Below, piece after piece: positions 48,974 through 52,506 of a DNA stretch of 52,506 nt; position 1 is the stretch's first letter, and every line of letters begins with the position of its first letter. A model generated the notes under the pieces. It was given only the letters and a program-made list of their open reading frames with translations, searched no databases and was not told the DNA's origin. Location of the stretch: NCBI GenBank assembly GCA_902613175.1, contig CACMGJ010000001.1, positions 101,569-154,074 on the forward strand. The letters are read 5' to 3'. The DNA is from Halieaceae bacterium. GTDB lineage: Bacteria > Pseudomonadota > Gammaproteobacteria > Pseudomonadales > Halieaceae. A program made the position numbers and the translations under genes.

Positions 48974-50299
48974 TTACTCCTGCTCTGCCGTACCTGAGAG
49001 CCGATACATGAGTATTGCCGCGCGCTTAATCGCAAGTCCCATCGAGTCCAGTTCAAGGCTCTCGTTGGGCGTGTGGCCGCCTTTGCCTAGTGCGCCCATG
49101 CCAGCCAGGGCATCGGTGTAAGGTGCTACAAAAGAGATATCGGCCGCGCCACGCCGCAGCGGATCCCAGATCTTCATGGGTCCACGCCCTAAGTCCTGAT
49201 TGACTGTTGAGAGTTGTTCTGCGAGCTGACGGTTGCCATCCGAAGGTGGCATCGGGGGATAGCTATCGACGAAGCTGATTGAGGCACTGGTGTGGGGTAG
49301 GTGGTTAGCCACGATGGTCTTCATCTTTTCTTTTGCCTGCGCCAACTGCTCAAGTGACAACGCTCTGATGCCCCCATCCACGATGACTTCGCTGGGGACA
49401 ACGTTGGTTTTTCCAAACGTGGTGCCCCGATTCTGAGCTGAATCGTAGTTCACGGTGGTACCGCCTTGAATGGTGCCCGCATTGAAGGTTAAGCCGTAGT
49501 CGCCGCGAACCTCGTTATAGAACGTATCCAGAATTCTCGCGGCTTCATTGATGGCACCAGCGCCCACGCGTTGGCTAAAGACACCTGAAGAGTGCGCTTG
49601 CCTACCCGACACCTCTAACATCCAGCCGCTGGAACTGCGACGGGCAATGGTCGCCCAGTCAGAACCTTCGGTTGTAATCGCACCCTCGAAGCCTAAGGTG
49701 ATATCAGCCCATTTTCCGGCCTCTATGAGATCTTTACGGCTGATGAACAAGGGTTTGCCTGTCATCTCCTCATCGCCCGTGTAGGCGACGGTGACCGCAA
49801 TATCGTCCAAGGCTCCAACGTGTTGAAGAGCCTTTAATGCGTAGACGAGGACAGTATTACCGTCCTTCATGTCGCTGATGCCGGGGCCACGTCCAATGTT
49901 GCCCTCGCGCGTAAACGCCTGGAATTCGTCATCTGACTCAAAAACGGTATCGAGGTGTCCTATGAGTAGGAACTTTTTGCTTTTACCTTCCTTGCTTGCA
50001 AACAAATGGCCTGCGCGATCCATCTCAGGGGGCATATCGATCCAGCGCGTCGCCAAACCAAGCGCTTGCAGTTCACGCGACATGACGTCACCGACGGCAC
50101 GAACGCCGGCGTGGTTCATCGTTCCGCTACCAATGCTGACGGTTTCAGCCAGTAGCTCAATCGCCTCGTCCTGATGCGCGTCGATCCAGTCAACCATGGC
50201 TTGTTCCTTGGCTGACAGTGACCCTGAATGGGTTGCGGGCGCAAGGGTGACGCTGAGAAATAGGGCGCTGAGTAGCGACGCACGTTGAATCAAATTCAT
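48974..50299 (-). CDS. Exported M20 peptidase, glutamate carboxypeptidase-like
   Basis: 441 residues from ATG 50299 (GGA eight bases upstream); ATG 50305 is too close to that site. Signal peptide ending near THSG. M20 zinc-site motifs: LLIGHLDTVFE, GISDMKDGN, YTGDEEMTG with the catalytic Glu, LGFEGA, and late GKGGHTPNE; the lid domain has ARRSSSGWMLEVSGRQAHSSG. It resembles CPG2-type enzymes that release C-terminal glutamate from folates or acyl-amino acids. It lies 18 bases downstream of the amidohydrolase gene and is probably in one operon with it. Confidence 0.9.
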   Translation of the reverse strand: MNLIQRASLLSALFLSVTLAPATHSGSLSAKEQAMVDWIDAHQDEAIELLAETVSIGSGTMNHAGVRAVGDVMSRELQALGLATRWIDMPPEMDRAGHLFASKEGKSKKFLLIGHLDTVFESDDEFQAFTREGNIGRGPGISDMKDGNTVLVYALKALQHVGALDDIAVTVAYTGDEEMTGKPLFISRKDLIEAGKWADITLGFEGAITTEGSDWATIARRSSSGWMLEVSGRQAHSSGVFSQRVGAGAINEAARILDTFYNEVRGDYGLTFNAGTIQGGTTVNYDSAQNRGTTFGKTNVVPSEVIVDGGIRALSLEQLAQAKEKMKTIVANHLPHTSASISFVDSYPPMPPSDGNRQLAEQLSTVNQDLGRGPMKIWDPLRRGAADISFVAPYTDALAGMGALGKGGHTPNESLELDSMGLAIKRAAILMYRLSGTAEQE

Positions 50300-50317
50300 A
50301 CTCATCTTCCTTAGTGT

Positions 50318-52506
50318 TTAACGTATCTTATGCTGTGGCTGATTGTGCCACCAGAGCGTCGGCGCTGGGCGCGAGCCGGTCACCTCCTCGCCGAGGTTAT
50401 TGGCACGATAGAGTCGCCCATTCACCATGACGTGCGTGATAAGGTCAGTGCTCTTCACGTCCTCGAGCGGGTTGCCATCGACCACCTGCAAGTCTGCCAG
50501 TTTGCCGGTTTCAATCGAACCTAGGTCGGCATCCATACCGAGGTAGCGCGCAGGGTTGATGGTCGCTGTTGCCAGTATCTGCATTGGGCTCATGCCTCCC
50601 TCGGCAAAGCTCCACATTTCCCAGTGGGTTGCCAGCCCCTCCCGCTGTCCGTGAGCACCGGTATTGACCAACACACCGAGCTCCATTAGCTCTTTTGCTA
50701 CAGCCGCCGCATCATCATCACGGTAGTCTGGTTCGGGTGCGGTCACCCGCCGAACGGCGCGCGGTTGCAGTACGGTGGGCGGAACAAAGTGTGACAGTAG
50801 GGGGTGCTTCCAGACTTCGGTATCTCGGTAGAAGCGATCCTCGGAGGTCAATCCACCATAGGTCACGCCTAAGGTCGGTGTGTACCCAACACGGGTGTTC
50901 GACCAGAAGTCACGGACATCATCGTAAATTTTTAAGGTCGGAATATTGTGCTCGATGCCTGTCGAACCGTCGGCCACTAGATTCATGTCCATGTTATAGA
51001 GCGAACCGCCTTCAGCAACCACCAACATGCCGGCATCACGCGCGGCCTCGATGACCATTTGTCGCTGCGCTCGGCGCGGTTGATTATAGTTTTTGACACT
51101 GATGGCCCCCTGAGCCTTGAGGCGATCAACCACGGCTTTGGCGTCATCGAGCGACTCAATGGGATCAAAGCCTGTGCTCTTCGCCCCGTAGATGATTTCT
51201 CCCGTGGAAAAAATGCGCGGTCCGATGATTTTCCCTGCGCGCTGATATTCAGCGGCCGGAAAGACTTGAGCGGCTCTGCTTGAGGGGTTGTGCACGGTCG
51301 TGACCCCGAGCGCCAGGTGCGCAAGGAGCGACCAGTTATTTTGAGGGATGATGTCGTCCCGTCCGTAAGGGCCGTGTGCATGCGCATCGATATAGCCCGG
51401 CATCAGGGTTTTCCCAGCCAGATCGACCTGCGATCCACCGTCGGGGATGGAAACATCACCAGTGGCGCCCAGCGCCAAAATGCGATTGTCCTCAACGATG
51501 ACAACGCCATTCTCAATGACATCTCGCGCCGAGTTCATGGTGATGATGCGAGCATTGGTAAAGGCCACAAGTCCCCGTGGACGATCGGAGTCTACCGAGA
51601 GGCTAAGATCGGCAATTTGCCGGGCTTCGTTTGTGCCGGTGCCCAAAGAGCCATCGACGCTGTACTGGAAAAAGCGCGGACCTACACTCCAGGTGAGCGA
51701 TGTGCCATCAGCGTTCCAATGAATGAATTCACCGCCCGGCGCGCTAACACGCTCGGTCGCGAAGGCAGCGGGGCCGGACGCGTTATTTGGGATGGCAGAA
51801 AGATCGATAGAGCGACCTGTCATGGGCAGCGCCGCAACGTAAAGGCGTCCCGCCTCACGATAAGCGACGTGCTTGCCTGCGGGCGACATACGAATCACGG
51901 TGGCCAGCGGCGAGCTTGCGTGGCTTCGCACATCCTCACCATCGTGATTCATGGAAATGAGTTCACTGGAAGCATCATCACTGCCACGACCGACTGCCGA
52001 GCTCACGCGCTCAGTCGCGTAAATGCGGTCGTCCGGACCGAAGTGGGGTGATCGGCCGCGTCTGCTGACAAACTGAGCCTCGTCATCACCGAGCTCAAAG
52101 ACATAGATCCCGGGTTTTTTACCCCAGTGTGGATTGGTCAGCGAGCTGCCACTCAGCTTGGCAAATAGCAAGGTCTCGCCATCGCTCGATACGCTGAGAT
52201 CGACATAGTGACCCGGTGTTGCGAGAACGTTCTTAGAGCGTCCACCGCGGGCGCTGACTTTACGAACAGAGCCTAACTTATCGTCAGACCAGGTCAGGTA
52301 GTACACATCCTTTCCGTCGGGTGAAAATGCGGGTGAAAATTCGACCGCATCAGTAGTATCTCGCGTCAAACGCTTGGCTTCAGTATCGCTGCGCTTAACA
52401 TAAAGCCGACCCATGGACTCAAAGATCACAGACTGGCCATCGGGGCTTTGCGTGGCGAACCGCGGCATCGTGGTGGTTAGGGTATCGGGAGCGACATCAA
52501 CAGCGA
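50318..52506 (-). CDS. Amidohydrolase with N-terminal TolB-like propeller (cut by right edge)
   Basis: The frame is open to the window edge (12 residues before the ATG at 52468 continue into conserved-looking sequence), so the gene starts outside. About 729 residues are visible. First part: beta-propeller blades of TolB/PD40 type (FSPAFSPDGKDVYYLTWSDD, SVSSDGETLLFAK). Then an amidohydrolase domain: FTNARIITM, GYIDAHAHGPYG with the His-x-His metal pair, AISVKNYNQP with the likely carboxylated Lys, EHNIPTL, NTGAHGQREGL, and the closing GSIETGKLADLQVVDGNPLE. Such fusions are common in marine proteobacteria and thought to hydrolyse cyclic amides or dipeptides; the substrate is unknown. Confidence 0.88.
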   Translation of the reverse strand, partial: AVDVAPDTLTTTMPRFATQSPDGQSVIFESMGRLYVKRSDTEAKRLTRDTTDAVEFSPAFSPDGKDVYYLTWSDDKLGSVRKVSARGGRSKNVLATPGHYVDLSVSSDGETLLFAKLSGSSLTNPHWGKKPGIYVFELGDDEAQFVSRRGRSPHFGPDDRIYATERVSSAVGRGSDDASSELISMNHDGEDVRSHASSPLATVIRMSPAGKHVAYREAGRLYVAALPMTGRSIDLSAIPNNASGPAAFATERVSAPGGEFIHWNADGTSLTWSVGPRFFQYSVDGSLGTGTNEARQIADLSLSVDSDRPRGLVAFTNARIITMNSARDVIENGVVIVEDNRILALGATGDVSIPDGGSQVDLAGKTLMPGYIDAHAHGPYGRDDIIPQNNWSLLAHLALGVTTVHNPSSRAAQVFPAAEYQRAGKIIGPRIFSTGEIIYGAKSTGFDPIESLDDAKAVVDRLKAQGAISVKNYNQPRRAQRQMVIEAARDAGMLVVAEGGSLYNMDMNLVADGSTGIEHNIPTLKIYDDVRDFWSNTRVGYTPTLGVTYGGLTSEDRFYRDTEVWKHPLLSHFVPPTVLQPRAVRRVTAPEPDYRDDDAAAVAKELMELGVLVNTGAHGQREGLATHWEMWSFAEGGMSPMQILATATINPARYLGMDADLGSIETGKLADLQVVDGNPLEDVKSTDLITHVMVNGRLYRANNLGEEVTGSRPAPTLWWHNQPQHKIR

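Overview
The window looks like chromosomal DNA of a marine, aerobic, heterotrophic gammaproteobacterium. The clues are a TonB-dependent receptor, a Coq7-type ubiquinone hydroxylase, a class I cytochrome c, many exported hydrolases, sterol-desaturase and KshA-like oxygenase genes, and a short-intergenic, moderate-GC layout. The mix resembles the OM60/NOR5 (Halieaceae) and neighbouring oligotrophic groups, but this placement is inference from gene content only. I found no tRNA, rRNA, CRISPR array, insertion sequence or phage gene.

Layout. 1-2 kb: a GPH-type sugar symporter (cut by the left edge) translationally coupled to an intracellular clan GH-A glycoside hydrolase. 2.2-9.7 kb: exported penicillin-acylase homologue, sterol-desaturase-type membrane hydroxylase, anchored cytochrome c, hotdog thioesterase, DUF2452-like protein, exported M20 amidohydrolase and a TetR regulator. 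9.8-17.6 kb: a catabolic-looking neighbourhood with a type I sulfatase, two DUF1330-like proteins, two paralogous GSTs with an extra C-terminal region, an ACAD10/11-like acyl-CoA dehydrogenase and a haloalkane-dehalogenase-like hydrolase. 17.8-25.2 kb: Lrp regulator divergent from alanine dehydrogenase, coq7, an MFS carrier overlapping a malonyl-CoA synthetase, dinB and a VOC protein. 25.3-30 kb: three exported hydrolases in one direction (S9 peptidase and two tandem class-C-beta-lactamase-like proteins). 30.2-37.4 kb: lipoprotein, DUF3604 protein, Tat-exported spermidine-dehydrogenase-like flavoprotein, cupin, another serine hydrolase, ACT protein. 37.6-40.9 kb: a TonB-dependent receptor with a recognisable promoter and a strong terminator. 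41-46 kb: an RND efflux pair with a palindromic operator candidate at its promoter. 46-52.5 kb: a 5'-truncated Rieske oxygenase remnant, a rubredoxin/rubredoxin-reductase fusion, a YeiH-type membrane protein, an M20 peptidase and a TolB-propeller amidohydrolase cut by the right edge.

The most notable feature is a cluster of three coding lesions inside about 7 kb: an in-frame TAG in a GST (12141), an in-frame TGA at an expected Trp codon in an acyl-CoA dehydrogenase (15585), and a +1 shift in a run of nine G in alanine dehydrogenase (18941-18949). The other genes fully contained in the window read through cleanly, apart from the Rieske remnant. This is either local decay or local sequence error, and reads would decide. 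Several perfect inverted repeats next to gene starts (6258, 9813, 14024, 19551, 36821, 45747) are candidate operators. I saw no clearly new multi-gene system. The nearest candidates are the GST/ACAD/dehalogenase neighbourhood and the MFS-MatB pair.
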